A stretch of DNA of 64,000 nucleotides from Salinibacterium sp. dk2585 (lineage in GTDB: Bacteria > Actinomycetota > Actinomycetes > Actinomycetales > Microbacteriaceae), in the NCBI RefSeq assembly GCF_008001035.1, contig NZ_CP042856.1, forward strand, positions 744,001 through 808,000, read 5' to 3'. The notes beneath the pieces are model-generated. The model did no database searches and was not told the DNA's origin. It saw only the letters and a list, made by a program, of their open reading frames with translations. Positions 56,259-64,000 of the stretch are shown here, one piece after another. The position numbers were made by a program, and so were the translations under genes. Every line of letters begins with the position of its first letter. The first letter of the stretch is position 1.

Positions 56259-57830
56259 TTACTCGGCCTCGGTAGCGCCTCTCGGTTCGGCCGGGAGTTC
56301 GTCGGCGGCGCCGTTGTCGATCTCGACGCGGCGCAAGCTCACGAGTGCCACCACGACTGCGGCGACGACGAGCGCTGCGCCGATCGCGGAGGTGAGCGCG
56401 ACACCGCTGTCGAAGGCACTCCGTGCCGACTCCAGCAGTTCGGCCGCAAGCCCGGGGCTCAGGTCGCGTGCGACGGCCACCGCCCCGCCCAGCGTCTCGC
56501 CGGCTGCGGACGCGGCCTCGGCACCCACGGCCTCGGGGACGACAACATTGTTTCGGTACGACACCGTCAGGATGGTGCCGAGCATCGCGGTGCCAAGCAC
56601 GGCACCCAACTCGTAGGCCGTCTCCGAGATGGCGGCGGCAGCGCCCGCCTTCTCGGGTGGGGCCGTGGCAATGATGAGGTCGTTGGACACCGTCTCGGCC
56701 GCGCCAGCGCCGAGCCCCAAGAGGGAGAAGGCAAGCACCAGCACAAGGGTCGACGCATCGCCTCCCGTCACGGCCACCAGCACGAAGCTGCTCGCGGCGA
56801 CCACGAGGGAGACGGCGACGATGCCCCGTGGTCTCAGCTTGCGCGAGAGGGGGACGACGGCGAGGCCGGCCACGACCATGGCGATCAGGCCCGGCAGCAA
56901 CGCCATGCCTGCGACCATGGGGCTGAGCCCCAACACCAGCTGGAGGTGCTGCGAGCCGAAGAATATGAAGCCGATATAGGCGACGATCACGAGCAGGTTG
57001 ATGAGCACAGCGCCGCTGAAGGCGGGCCGGGAGAACAGGGTCAGGTCGATCATCGGCTCGGGTTCGCGGCGTTGGCGGCGCACGAACAGCACGCCTGCCC
57101 CAAGGCCCGTCACGAGGGCCACGACGCCGCCGGGCGACAGCCCATCGGTGGAGAGTGACTTCACGGCATAGACCACGGGGGCCATCGTGAGCATGGCGAG
57201 CAGGATGCTGAGCACGTCGACCCTGCCCGGATTCGGGTCCCGCGATTCGGGGATGAGCAGCGGGGCGAAGACGAGCAGTGGCACGAGCACCGGAACCGCG
57301 AGGAGAAAGATCGACCCCCACCAGAAGTGCTCGAGCAGCGCCCCGCCCACGATGGGGCCGAGCGCACCGCCCGCGGCGAAGCCGGCCGCCCAGATCGCGA
57401 TTGCGAGTCGCCGCTCGTTCCGGTCGAGGAAGATGTTGCGCAGGAGCGACAACGTGGACGGCATCAGCATGGCGCCGAAGAAGCCGAGCGCCGCCCGCGA
57501 GACGATGAGTGCCTCGGCGGTGGGGGCGAAGGCCGCAACGACCGAGAGTGTTGCGAAGCCCGTCGCCCCGGTCAGGAGCATCCGTCGTCGGCCCAGCCGG
57601 TCCCCAAGGCTTCCCATGGGAACCAGGAGACCCGCCAAGACGAGCGGATACGCGTCGATTATCCAGAGCAGGCCGGTGCCGCTGGGTCGCAGGGCCTCAG
57701 AGATCGCAGGGAGCGCGAAACTCAGCACGGTGTTGTCGATCGACACGAGAAGCACCGGCAGCATGAGCACTACAAGGGCCAACCAGCGGCGCCTGGTCGC
57801 CTGCTGTGCTTCCGGTGTTGGTGTGGGCAT
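56259..57830 (-). CDS. MFS transporter, DHA2 family (14 helices)
   Basis: The 523-residue transporter has about 14 hydrophobic segments. The DHA2 marks are ALVVLMLPVLLVSIDNTVLSFALPAIS, WIIDAYPLVLAGLLVPMGSLGDRLGRRR and ALGFFGAMLMPSTLSLL. It resembles SmvA/LfrA-type multidrug exporters for quaternary ammonium dyes and drugs. The ATG at 57830 matches the family start. No TetR regulator sits beside it, unlike many relatives. Confidence 0.9.
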   Translation of the reverse strand: MPTPTPEAQQATRRRWLALVVLMLPVLLVSIDNTVLSFALPAISEALRPSGTGLLWIIDAYPLVLAGLLVPMGSLGDRLGRRRMLLTGATGFATLSVVAAFAPTAEALIVSRAALGFFGAMLMPSTLSLLRNIFLDRNERRLAIAIWAAGFAAGGALGPIVGGALLEHFWWGSIFLLAVPVLVPLLVFAPLLIPESRDPNPGRVDVLSILLAMLTMAPVVYAVKSLSTDGLSPGGVVALVTGLGAGVLFVRRQRREPEPMIDLTLFSRPAFSGAVLINLLVIVAYIGFIFFGSQHLQLVLGLSPMVAGMALLPGLIAMVVAGLAVVPLSRKLRPRGIVAVSLVVAASSFVLVAVTGGDASTLVLVLAFSLLGLGAGAAETVSNDLIIATAPPEKAGAAAAISETAYELGAVLGTAMLGTILTVSYRNNVVVPEAVGAEAASAAGETLGGAVAVARDLSPGLAAELLESARSAFDSGVALTSAIGAALVVAAVVVALVSLRRVEIDNGAADELPAEPRGATEAE

Positions 57831-57868
57831 CCGCTGCTCTCGTCTGTGTTGTGCAGTAGAAGGCGAAA

Positions 57869-57895
57869 GCGCCGGCCCCCAGGGGGAACCGGCGC
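57869..57895 (-). terminator. terminator hairpin after the sdh operon
   Basis: GCGCCGG (57869-57875) pairs with CCGGCGC (57889-57895), and an inner CCCCC/GGGGG extends the stem. On the minus strand TTTCGCCTTC follows. It begins 19 bases past the sdhB stop. Confidence 0.65.
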
Positions 57896-57913
57896 CGTCG
57901 CTTGCGAGCTGCC

Positions 57914-58675
57914 TTAGGGCTTGCCTCGCATGATGGCCTGCTTGACCTCGGCGATCGCCTTGGTGACCTGGATGCCACGGGGGCATGCCTCGGAGCAGTT
58001 GAAGGTCGTGCGGCAGCGCCACACGCCCTCCTTGTCGTTGAGGATGTCGAGACGCGTCTCAGAGGCCTCGTCGCGCGAGTCGAAGATGAAGCGGTGCGCG
58101 TTGACGATCGCCGCGGGGCCGAAGTACTGTCCGTCGGTCCAGAACACGGGGCACGACGAGGTGCAGGCGGCGCAGAGGATGCACTTGGTCGTGTCGTCGA
58201 AGCGCTCGCGCTCGGCGACGGACTGGTGACGCTCCTTGCCCTCCTTGGGCGCGGTGCTCGACACGAGGAAGGGCTGGATGTCCTTGTAGGAGTCGAAGAA
58301 CGGCTCCATGTCGACAATCAGGTCCTTCTCGAGGGGGAGACCCTTGATCGCCTCGACGTAGATCGGCTTCGAGATGTCGAGGTCCTTGATCAGCGTCTTG
58401 CAGGCGAGGCGGTTGCGGCCGTTGATGCGCATGGCGTCGGAGCCGCAGATGCCGTGGGCGCAGGAGCGACGGAACGTGAGCGAGCCATCCTGCTCCCACT
58501 TGATCTTGTGGAGCGCGTCGAGCACGCGGTCGGTCGCGAAGAGCTCGACGTCGAAGTCCTGCCAGCGCGGCTCCGAGTCGACCTCGGGGTCGAAGCGGCG
58601 GATGATGACCGTGACCGTGAAGGACTGCACCGCCTCAGCTGCTGCGGTTGAGCCCTCGAGTGTTGCCGTGGACAT
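57914..58675 (-). CDS. sdhB: succinate dehydrogenase iron-sulfur subunit
   Basis: The 253-residue subunit has the 2Fe-2S Cys motif SCAHGICGSDAMRINGRNRLAC and the two ferredoxin-type motifs CILCAACTSSCP and CSEACPRGI. It passes electrons from SdhA to the membrane subunits. Its start overlaps the sdhA stop by one base. A terminator hairpin follows. Confidence 0.95.
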   Translation of the reverse strand: MSTATLEGSTAAAEAVQSFTVTVIIRRFDPEVDSEPRWQDFDVELFATDRVLDALHKIKWEQDGSLTFRRSCAHGICGSDAMRINGRNRLACKTLIKDLDISKPIYVEAIKGLPLEKDLIVDMEPFFDSYKDIQPFLVSSTAPKEGKERHQSVAERERFDDTTKCILCAACTSSCPVFWTDGQYFGPAAIVNAHRFIFDSRDEASETRLDILNDKEGVWRCRTTFNCSEACPRGIQVTKAIAEVKQAIMRGKP

Positions 58676-60516
58676 CAGTACTTCCTCTCCATGGGCTGGT
58701 AGTTCGTGATGACGACCGGCTTCCAGTCAAGCCGGATGTGGTCTGCCGCGTCGGCCGACAGTGGGTCGCCCGAGAGGTAGGCCATCGTGTGCTTCATGTA
58801 GTTCTCGTCGTCGCGGTCGGGGTAGTCGTCGCGCATGTGGCCGCCACGGCTCTCCTTGCGGTTGCGGGCCGAGAAGACGACGACCTCGGCAAGGTCGAGC
58901 AGGAAGCCGAGCTCGATCGCCTCGAGCAGGTCGGTGTTGAAGCGCTTGCCTTTGTCCTGCACCGCGATGTTGCGGTAGCGCAGGCGCAGGCCGTGGATGG
59001 TCTCGGTGACCTTCGCGAGCGACTCGTCGGTGCGGAAGACCTGGGCGTTGCGGTCCATCTCCTCCTGGAGCTCCCGGCGGATTGCCGCGATGTTCTCCGT
59101 ACCGGTCGAGGACTGCAGCATCTCGATGAGGCCACGGATCTCGGCGGTGGGGTCCTCCGGCAGCGGCGGGAACTCGGCCGTCTTGGCGTACTCGGCGGCG
59201 TTGACGCCGGCGCGCTTGCCGAAGACGTTGATGTCGAGGAGCGAGTTGGTGCCGAGGCGGTTGGAGCCGTGCACCGAGACGCAGGCGCACTCGCCGGCGG
59301 CGTAGAGCCCGGGCACGACGGTTGTGTTGTCGGCGAGCACCTCAGCGTTGTTGTTGGTGGGGATGCCACCCATCGCGTAGTGCGCGGTCGGCATGACGGG
59401 CACGGGCTCGTAGACGGGGTCGACGCCCAGGTAGGTGCGCGCGAACTCGGTGATGTCGGGGAGCTTCGTCTCGAGCACCTCGGCACCGAGGTGGGTGCAG
59501 TCGAGGTAGACGTAGTCCTTGTTGGGGCCGGCGCCGCGGCCCTCCGCGACCTCCTGCACCATGCAGCGGGCGACGATGTCGCGCGGCGCGAGGTCCTTGA
59601 TGGTTGGCGCGTAGCGCTCCATGAAGCGCTCACCCGAGGCGTTGCGCAGGATGGCGCCCTCACCGCGGGCACCCTCCGTGAGCAGGATGCCGAGACCGGC
59701 GAGGCCGGTCGGGTGGAACTGGAAGAACTCCATGTCCTCGAGGGGGAGGCCCTTGCGCCAGATGATGCCGACGCCGTCACCCGTGAGGGTGTGGGCGTTG
59801 GACGTGGTCTTGTAGACCTTGCCGAAGCCGCCCGTCGCGAAGACGACTGCCTTGCCGTGGAAGACGTGCAATTCACCCGTCGCGAGATCGTAGGCCACGA
59901 CACCGGCCGGCTTGCGATCAGCGCCCTCGCCGCTCATGACGAGGTCGAGCACGTAGTACTCGTTGAAGAAGTTGATGCCGTGCTTGACGCAGTTCTGGTA
60001 GAGCGTCTGCAGGATCATGTGGCCGGTGCGGTCGGCCGCGTAGCAGGCACGGCGCACGGGCGCCTTGCCGTGGTCACGCGTGTGGCCACCGAAGCGGCGC
60101 TGGTCGATCTTGCCCTCTGGGGTGCGGTTGAAGGGAAGGCCCATGTTCTCGAGGTCGATGACCGCGTCGATGGCTTCCTTCGCGAGGATCTCCGCCGCAT
60201 CCTGGTCGACCAGGTAGTCGCCACCCTTGACGGTGTCGAAGGTGTGCCACTCCCAGTTGTCCTCCTCGACGTTCGCGAGCGCAGCGGCCATGCCGCCCTG
60301 CGCCGCGCCCGTGTGGGATCGCGTCGGGTAGAGCTTGGAGATCACCGCGGTGCTCACATTGGGGCCAGCCTCGATGGCGGCGCGCATGCCGGCACCACCC
60401 GCGCCGACGATGATCACGTCGTACTGGTGGTAGTGCACGCCGTCAACGACGCGCGTCTCTCCTACGGCCGGCTTGGCGTCGGCCCAGAGCGAGCCTCCGA
60501 TGTTGCGTTCACTCAA
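58675..60516 (-). CDS. sdhA: succinate dehydrogenase flavoprotein subunit
   Basis: The 613-residue subunit has the FAD-binding [14 protein letters not shown], the FAD-linking His in SHTGAAQGG and the catalytic HPTG and [12 protein letters not shown] regions. It oxidises succinate to fumarate. I place the start at the TTG at 60516, which overlaps the sdhD stop (TTGA) and has GGAGA 7 bases upstream. The next in-frame ATG would remove the FAD-binding loop, and sequence upstream of the TTG reads as another frame of sdhD. Confidence 0.92.
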   Translation of the reverse strand: MSERNIGGSLWADAKPAVGETRVVDGVHYHQYDVIIVGAGGAGMRAAIEAGPNVSTAVISKLYPTRSHTGAAQGGMAAALANVEEDNWEWHTFDTVKGGDYLVDQDAAEILAKEAIDAVIDLENMGLPFNRTPEGKIDQRRFGGHTRDHGKAPVRRACYAADRTGHMILQTLYQNCVKHGINFFNEYYVLDLVMSGEGADRKPAGVVAYDLATGELHVFHGKAVVFATGGFGKVYKTTSNAHTLTGDGVGIIWRKGLPLEDMEFFQFHPTGLAGLGILLTEGARGEGAILRNASGERFMERYAPTIKDLAPRDIVARCMVQEVAEGRGAGPNKDYVYLDCTHLGAEVLETKLPDITEFARTYLGVDPVYEPVPVMPTAHYAMGGIPTNNNAEVLADNTTVVPGLYAAGECACVSVHGSNRLGTNSLLDINVFGKRAGVNAAEYAKTAEFPPLPEDPTAEIRGLIEMLQSSTGTENIAAIRRELQEEMDRNAQVFRTDESLAKVTETIHGLRLRYRNIAVQDKGKRFNTDLLEAIELGFLLDLAEVVVFSARNRKESRGGHMRDDYPDRDDENYMKHTMAYLSGDPLSADAADHIRLDWKPVVITNYQPMERKY

Positions 60517-60959
60517 TTGATGTCTCCACAGAACTTGGGCAGAAGGTCGGCAGGGGAGCCGGCGGGGCAGGGGTCGAAGGTGAAGATGACGAGCGCCCCG
60601 AGGATGAGCAGGATGAGGGTCGCGCCGGCGAGGGCCCAGCTGAGCACGCGACGCGTGCTGGGCTTCTGCGCGTAGTCGTTGATGATCGTGCGCATGCCGT
60701 TGGCGCCGTGGATGAGCGCGAGGAACAGCAGCAGGGTGTCCCACACGATCCAGAACGGGTCAGCCCACTTGCCTGCGACGAAGGCGAAGTCGATTGCGTG
60801 TACGCCGTCACCGACCATGAGGTTGACGAAGAGGTGGCCGAAGATCAGCACGACGAGGATCACGCCGCTGGCGCGCATGTAGATCCAGCCCCACTTCTCC
60901 CAGTTGACGCCGCGGCGCTGGGGCAGGGTGCGAGGAGATTCGATCGAGACAGTCATCAT
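60513..60959 (-). CDS. sdhD: succinate dehydrogenase hydrophobic membrane anchor subunit
   Basis: The 148-residue subunit has three membrane helices (about 30-50, 68-88 and 106-127) and conserved FGHLFVNLM and [12 protein letters not shown], whose His residues may bind heme or quinone. It anchors SdhAB. Its ATG overlaps the sdhC stop and its stop overlaps the sdhA start. Confidence 0.88.
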   Translation of the reverse strand: MMTVSIESPRTLPQRRGVNWEKWGWIYMRASGVILVVLIFGHLFVNLMVGDGVHAIDFAFVAGKWADPFWIVWDTLLLFLALIHGANGMRTIINDYAQKPSTRRVLSWALAGATLILLILGALVIFTFDPCPAGSPADLLPKFCGDIN

Positions 60960-61393
60960 CACGCTCCGAAGACGTTCATGAGGTGGCGCGGCACGAAGCC
61001 GAGCATGAGCACGACCCAGAGCCCCAGCACGAGCCAGAAGAGGAGGCGCTGGTGGCGGGTCCCCACCGACCAGAAGTCGACGAGGATGATGCGCAGGCCG
61101 TTGAGCGCGTGGAAGCCGATGGCACCGACGAGGCCGACCTCGCCAAGTCCCATGATGGGCGTCTTGTAGGCACTCATGACCGCGTTGTAGGCCTCGGGGC
61201 TGAGCCGCACGAGGGCCGTGTCGAGGATGTGCACCAGGAGGAAGAAGAAGATGCCGACGCCGGTGATCCGGTGCAGCACCCACGACCACATTCCCTCACG
61301 ACCGCGGTACAGGGTGCCGCCGGGTCGTGGATTGTGCTTGATCTGATCCAATGGCTGGGCTTCGGCCAGGCCTCCCGCCGACTTCTCTGGCAC
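60959..61393 (-). CDS. sdhC: succinate dehydrogenase cytochrome b556 subunit
   Basis: The 144-residue subunit has three membrane helices and the family stretches SWVLHRITGVGIFFFLLVHILDTALV and GFHALNGLRIILVDF, which hold heme-ligand His candidates. The GTG start at 61393 has GAGGAGG 8 bases upstream. It is the first gene of sdhCDAB. An iron-box-like palindrome lies about 150 bases upstream. Confidence 0.9.
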   Translation of the reverse strand: MPEKSAGGLAEAQPLDQIKHNPRPGGTLYRGREGMWSWVLHRITGVGIFFFLLVHILDTALVRLSPEAYNAVMSAYKTPIMGLGEVGLVGAIGFHALNGLRIILVDFWSVGTRHQRLLFWLVLGLWVVLMLGFVPRHLMNVFGA

Positions 61394-61540
61394 GAGCAAC
61401 CCTCCTCGAGATAGGTGCAACTTTGTCTGTGCCCGCCCGTCTCGCCGGGAGCGCGTGCGTTCCGTGGGGGATGGGCGGCATGCGAGCGCGATGCATCGCA
61501 ACGGCCTCCAGTCTATTCCCTGTCGGAGAGTGCTAATTGC

Positions 61541-61554
61541 TTAGGCATACCTAA
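61541..61554. promoter_or_regulatory. DtxR/IdeR-like iron box
   Basis: TTAGG-CATA-CCTAA is a perfect 5-bp inverted repeat that matches the core of the DtxR/IdeR consensus; by eye the 19-base site matches at about 14 positions. It lies between the divergent sdhC and manC genes, 147 bases from sdhC and 77 from manC. Iron control of the iron-rich succinate dehydrogenase is plausible. Confidence 0.5.
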
Positions 61555-61618
61555 CCGTCTCGATGTCGAGATACCGTCACGATCGGCCCCACTCGGCGGC
61601 CAAGACGGATGCCACGGC

Positions 61619-61624
61619 TATGGT
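61619..61624 (+). promoter_or_regulatory. -10 element of a leaderless promoter
   Basis: TATGGT lies 7 bases before the ATG at 61632. It supports this start over the in-frame ATG at 61563. Confidence 0.5.
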
Positions 61625-61631
61625 GGTGCGC

Positions 61632-62750
61632 ATGACCGACTCTCCCGCGCTCGAGCGCTTCTACAGCGTGATTCCGGCCGGCGGCATCGGCTCGCGGCTG
61701 TGGCCGCTCTCCCGCGCCGACGCCCCCAAGTTCCTCCATGACCTGACCGGAACGGGCAAGACGCTCCTTCGCGGCACCTGGGATCGCCTCGTTCCTGTCT
61801 CGGGCGAGCAGCGCATCATGGTCGTGACGGGGCGCGCGCACCGTGCGGCGGTCGAGGCGCAGCTGCCGACCCTCGCCGACCACAACGTCGTGCTCGAGAG
61901 TGAGCCGAAGGACTCGACGGCCGCAATCGGACTCGCCGCCGCGATCCTCGAGCATCGCGAGCCCGGCGTGATCATCGGTTCCTTCGCGGCCGACCACGTC
62001 ATCTCCGACACCCGCAGTTTCAAGCGCAGTGTCGTGGAGGCGGTCGCGGCGGCCGACGCCGGCTATATCGCCACGATCGGGATCACGCCCACCGAGCCGG
62101 CGATCGGCTTCGGTTACATCCTCTGCGGCACCAAGCTTGACATCCAGGGCGCTCCCAACGCCTACGCGGTCAACAGTTTCGTCGAGAAGCCGAACCTCGA
62201 CGTCGCGAGGGGCTACCTGCAGCACGGCGGCTACCTCTGGAACGGCGGCATGTTCATCTCCCGCGCCGACGTGCTCCTCGAGCAGCTGGGGGAGGCCGAG
62301 CCCGAACTCCTCGCGGGGCTGCAGGAGCTCGCGGAGGCCTGGGATACCCCTCGCCGCGGCGCGACCGTCGACACGGTGTGGCCGAGACTGCGCAAGATCG
62401 CGATCGACTACACGGTCGCCGAGCCTGCGGCCAAGGCGGGGCGCCTCGCGGTCGTGCCTGGCGACTTCGACTGGGATGACGTCGGTGACTTCGCGGCCAT
62501 CGGCAAGCTCCACTCTGGTGGTCGCTCCAACAACCTCGCGATCCTCGGTGAAGACCCGCGCGTGCTTTCGGACGCTTCGACGGGCGTCGTCGTCAGCCAC
62601 TCGAAGCGGCTCATCTCCCTCATCGGGGTGCAGGACATCGTTGTGGTCGACACTCCCGATGCGCTCCTCGTCACCACGACACAGAATGCGCAGCGCGTGA
62701 AGTCGGTCGTCGACGCGCTCAAGCTCTCGGGGCGCGGCGACGTCCTCTAG
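61632..62750 (+). CDS. manC: mannose-1-phosphate guanylyltransferase
   Basis: The 372-residue enzyme has the nucleotidyltransferase signature PAGGIGSRLWPLSRADAPKF, the SFAADHVI metal-site region, FVEKPN and NGGMFI. It makes GDP-mannose from GTP and mannose 1-phosphate for glycan synthesis. It lacks the phosphomannose isomerase domain of longer ManC proteins. A second leaderless -10 signal overlaps its stop codon and serves the next gene. Confidence 0.9.
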   Translation: MTDSPALERFYSVIPAGGIGSRLWPLSRADAPKFLHDLTGTGKTLLRGTWDRLVPVSGEQRIMVVTGRAHRAAVEAQLPTLADHNVVLESEPKDSTAAIGLAAAILEHREPGVIIGSFAADHVISDTRSFKRSVVEAVAAADAGYIATIGITPTEPAIGFGYILCGTKLDIQGAPNAYAVNSFVEKPNLDVARGYLQHGGYLWNGGMFISRADVLLEQLGEAEPELLAGLQELAEAWDTPRRGATVDTVWPRLRKIAIDYTVAEPAAKAGRLAVVPGDFDWDDVGDFAAIGKLHSGGRSNNLAILGEDPRVLSDASTGVVVSHSKRLISLIGVQDIVVVDTPDALLVTTTQNAQRVKSVVDALKLSGRGDVL

Positions 62751-62753
62751 ATT
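62748..62753 (+). promoter_or_regulatory. -10 element of a leaderless promoter overlapping a stop codon
   Basis: TAGATT lies 7 bases before the ATG at 62761 and shares the TAG stop of the previous gene. Confidence 0.5.
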
Positions 62754-62760
62754 CGAGCGT

Positions 62761-63828
62761 ATGACCTCGTCAACTTCGTTCCTTCGTATCCCGGCCGCCA
62801 GCGCCGTCGTCCTCCTCGCGCTGGCCGGGTGTGCCGCAGCTCCCGATGAGTCGACGGATGCCGCGGCATCCGACTACACCGCCTGCATGGTGGCCAACAG
62901 CGGCAACCTGGAGGACCGCTCCTTCAACCAGGCAAGCTACGAGGCGCTGCAGCGCGCCGAGTCGGAACTCGGCATCGAACTGCGCACTGCAGTCTCGCAG
63001 TCGGAGGGTGACTACGAGACCAACATCAACGCGATGGCGGATGCGGGATGCGACTACATCCTCACGGTCGGCTGGGAGCTGGGCGAGGCGACCTCGGTGG
63101 GGGCCGAGACCTACCCCGACATCAACTTCTCGATCGTCGACGAGACCGTCGAGGGCGACAACATCCGCTCGATCGTGTACGACACCGCGCAGGCGGCGTT
63201 CCTCGCAGGCTACCTCGCTGCTGGGCTCAGCCAGACCGGCGTCGTCGGCACCTTTGGTGGCGGTAACCAGCCGCCCGTGACGGTATTCATGGACGGCTAC
63301 TGGGATGGGGTGCAGCACTACAACGCCGAGAAGGGTACCAACGTGCGGGTCGTCGGCTGGGACAAGCCCTCGCAAACCGGCTCCTTTACGGATGACTTCG
63401 TCAACGCCGTGCTGGCACGCACCCTCGCCGACGGCCTGATCGAGCAGGGCGCCGACATCGTCATGCCGGTCGCGGCGCAGGCGGGTGAGGGCGCTGCGAC
63501 GGCCGCCCTCGAGGCGGGCGGAGTCGGCATCATCTGGGTCGACGCCGACGGCTACGAGACGCTTGCGGAGCAGTTCCGCCCGCTCATCGTCACGACCGTG
63601 CTCAAGCAGATGAGCGACGCCGTCTACGAGATCGTCTCGCAGGACCTCGAGGGAGAGTTCGAGGGCGGCAGCTACATCGGCACGCTTGAGAACAACGGGG
63701 TGGCCCTCGCGCCGTTCCACGACTGGGAGTCGAAGGTGCCGGCAGAGCTCGCTGACGAGGTCGAGGCCCTCCGCGACGCGATCATCGCGGGCGACATCGT
63801 GGTCGAGAGTGGGTCGTCGCCCCGCTGA
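62761..63828 (+). CDS. BMP/Med family ABC transporter substrate-binding lipoprotein
   Basis: The 355-residue protein has a lipoprotein signal (LLALAGC, Cys24) and the BMP-family core: NSGNLEDRSFNQASYEAL, NFSIVDETV, AAFLAGYLAAGLSQTG, GGNQPPVTVFMDGYWDGVQHYN and IIWVDADGY. Members bind purine or other nucleosides for an ABC importer. The ATPase and permease genes would be expected downstream but the window ends first. The start is leaderless. Confidence 0.9.
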   Translation: MTSSTSFLRIPAASAVVLLALAGCAAAPDESTDAAASDYTACMVANSGNLEDRSFNQASYEALQRAESELGIELRTAVSQSEGDYETNINAMADAGCDYILTVGWELGEATSVGAETYPDINFSIVDETVEGDNIRSIVYDTAQAAFLAGYLAAGLSQTGVVGTFGGGNQPPVTVFMDGYWDGVQHYNAEKGTNVRVVGWDKPSQTGSFTDDFVNAVLARTLADGLIEQGADIVMPVAAQAGEGAATAALEAGGVGIIWVDADGYETLAEQFRPLIVTTVLKQMSDAVYEIVSQDLEGEFEGGSYIGTLENNGVALAPFHDWESKVPAELADEVEALRDAIIAGDIVVESGSSPR

Positions 63829-64000
63829 ATTGAGCGTCACCCGTGCTCGCCACTGCGCGAGGGGAGCAGTGGAGTGCTCGTATGAGCGCTTCACTGTCGC
63901 GCGCGGATGCGAGAATATCGGTCTGATACCAACCGGCGTCCCGTGGTCGGGCGACGGCTGTCAGGCACCTACGATCGATTCATCTGCATCGCAGAGCGTT
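63829..64000. other. 172-base end of window without a visible gene
   Basis: CCACTGC and GCAGTGG (63850-63872) form a 7-bp stem with a 9-base loop just after the BMP gene and might be a weak terminator. I see no coding start that can be supported before the edge. Confidence 0.45.

Noticed and set aside
58648-60675. Long plus-strand open frame (about 675 codons) opposite sdhA
   Set aside because: sdhA on the other strand has clear FAD and catalytic motifs; the antisense frame has none.

Overview
The window is high-GC DNA with dense, often overlapping genes, many GTG starts and one TTG start, and frequent leaderless -10 signals right before start codons. It also has a PadR-controlled type III polyketide operon, a succinate dehydrogenase operon in C-D-A-B order and an AbiEi/DUF559 gene. 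Together these point to an actinobacterium, most likely a Microbacteriaceae-type organism. It looks like ordinary chromosome: I see no rRNA, tRNA, CRISPR array, transposase or phage gene.

Layout. 1-3382: the start of a TetR gene, a DUF5692 membrane protein, a MetP/MetS-type sodium-coupled amino acid importer and a small acidic protein. 3386-10762: a probable shikimate/quinate catabolic island. A divergent 3-dehydroshikimate dehydratase (QsuB/QuiC type) faces a TRAP transporter, a quinate/shikimate dehydrogenase, a phosphotriesterase-fold hydrolase and a TetR regulator, with two operator-like palindromes between them. 10763-15151: a CAP-domain secreted protein behind an array of GTACCCCG boxes, a Gfo/Idh/MocA oxidoreductase, a PBP4-like protein that has lost its catalytic residues, and a nicotinamidase. 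15231-22086: 3-oxoacid CoA-transferase subunits, a TrmH methyltransferase and a beta-oxidation set (SDR, two thiolases, enoyl-CoA hydratase, MaoC hydratase).

22119-28531: a MacB-like ABC transporter with a PadR regulator, divergent from a type III PKS / methyltransferase / FAD monooxygenase operon that resembles phenolic-lipid operons. 28532-33302: a palindromic repeat, an ABC exporter, two EamA transporters and an XRE-cupin regulator. 33336-39185: a DUF1028 protein divergent from a complete oligopeptide-type ABC importer. 39175-44499: a small membrane protein, an MHS-family transporter and the riboflavin operon ribD-ribE-ribBA-ribH behind an FMN riboswitch. 44573-50000: a lipoprotein, a GNAT enzyme, trpS, an AbiEi/DUF559 gene bracketed by two related 55-bp palindromes, xth and a YihY/BrkB protein.

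50064-56252: the mannitol PTS region (ptsH, a DeoR regulator, ptsI, mtlA, mtlF, mtlD). 56259-57830: a DHA2 drug-type exporter. 57914-61393: sdhCDAB, with an iron-box-like palindrome upstream. 61632-63828: mannose-1-phosphate guanylyltransferase and a BMP-family lipoprotein; the last 172 bases hold no gene that I can see.

Some modules may connect. 3-Dehydroshikimate dehydratase makes protocatechuate, and the beta-ketoadipate route ends in a CoA-transferase and a thiolase of the kinds found at 15-21 kb. No ring-cleavage genes are present, so that link is only a possibility.
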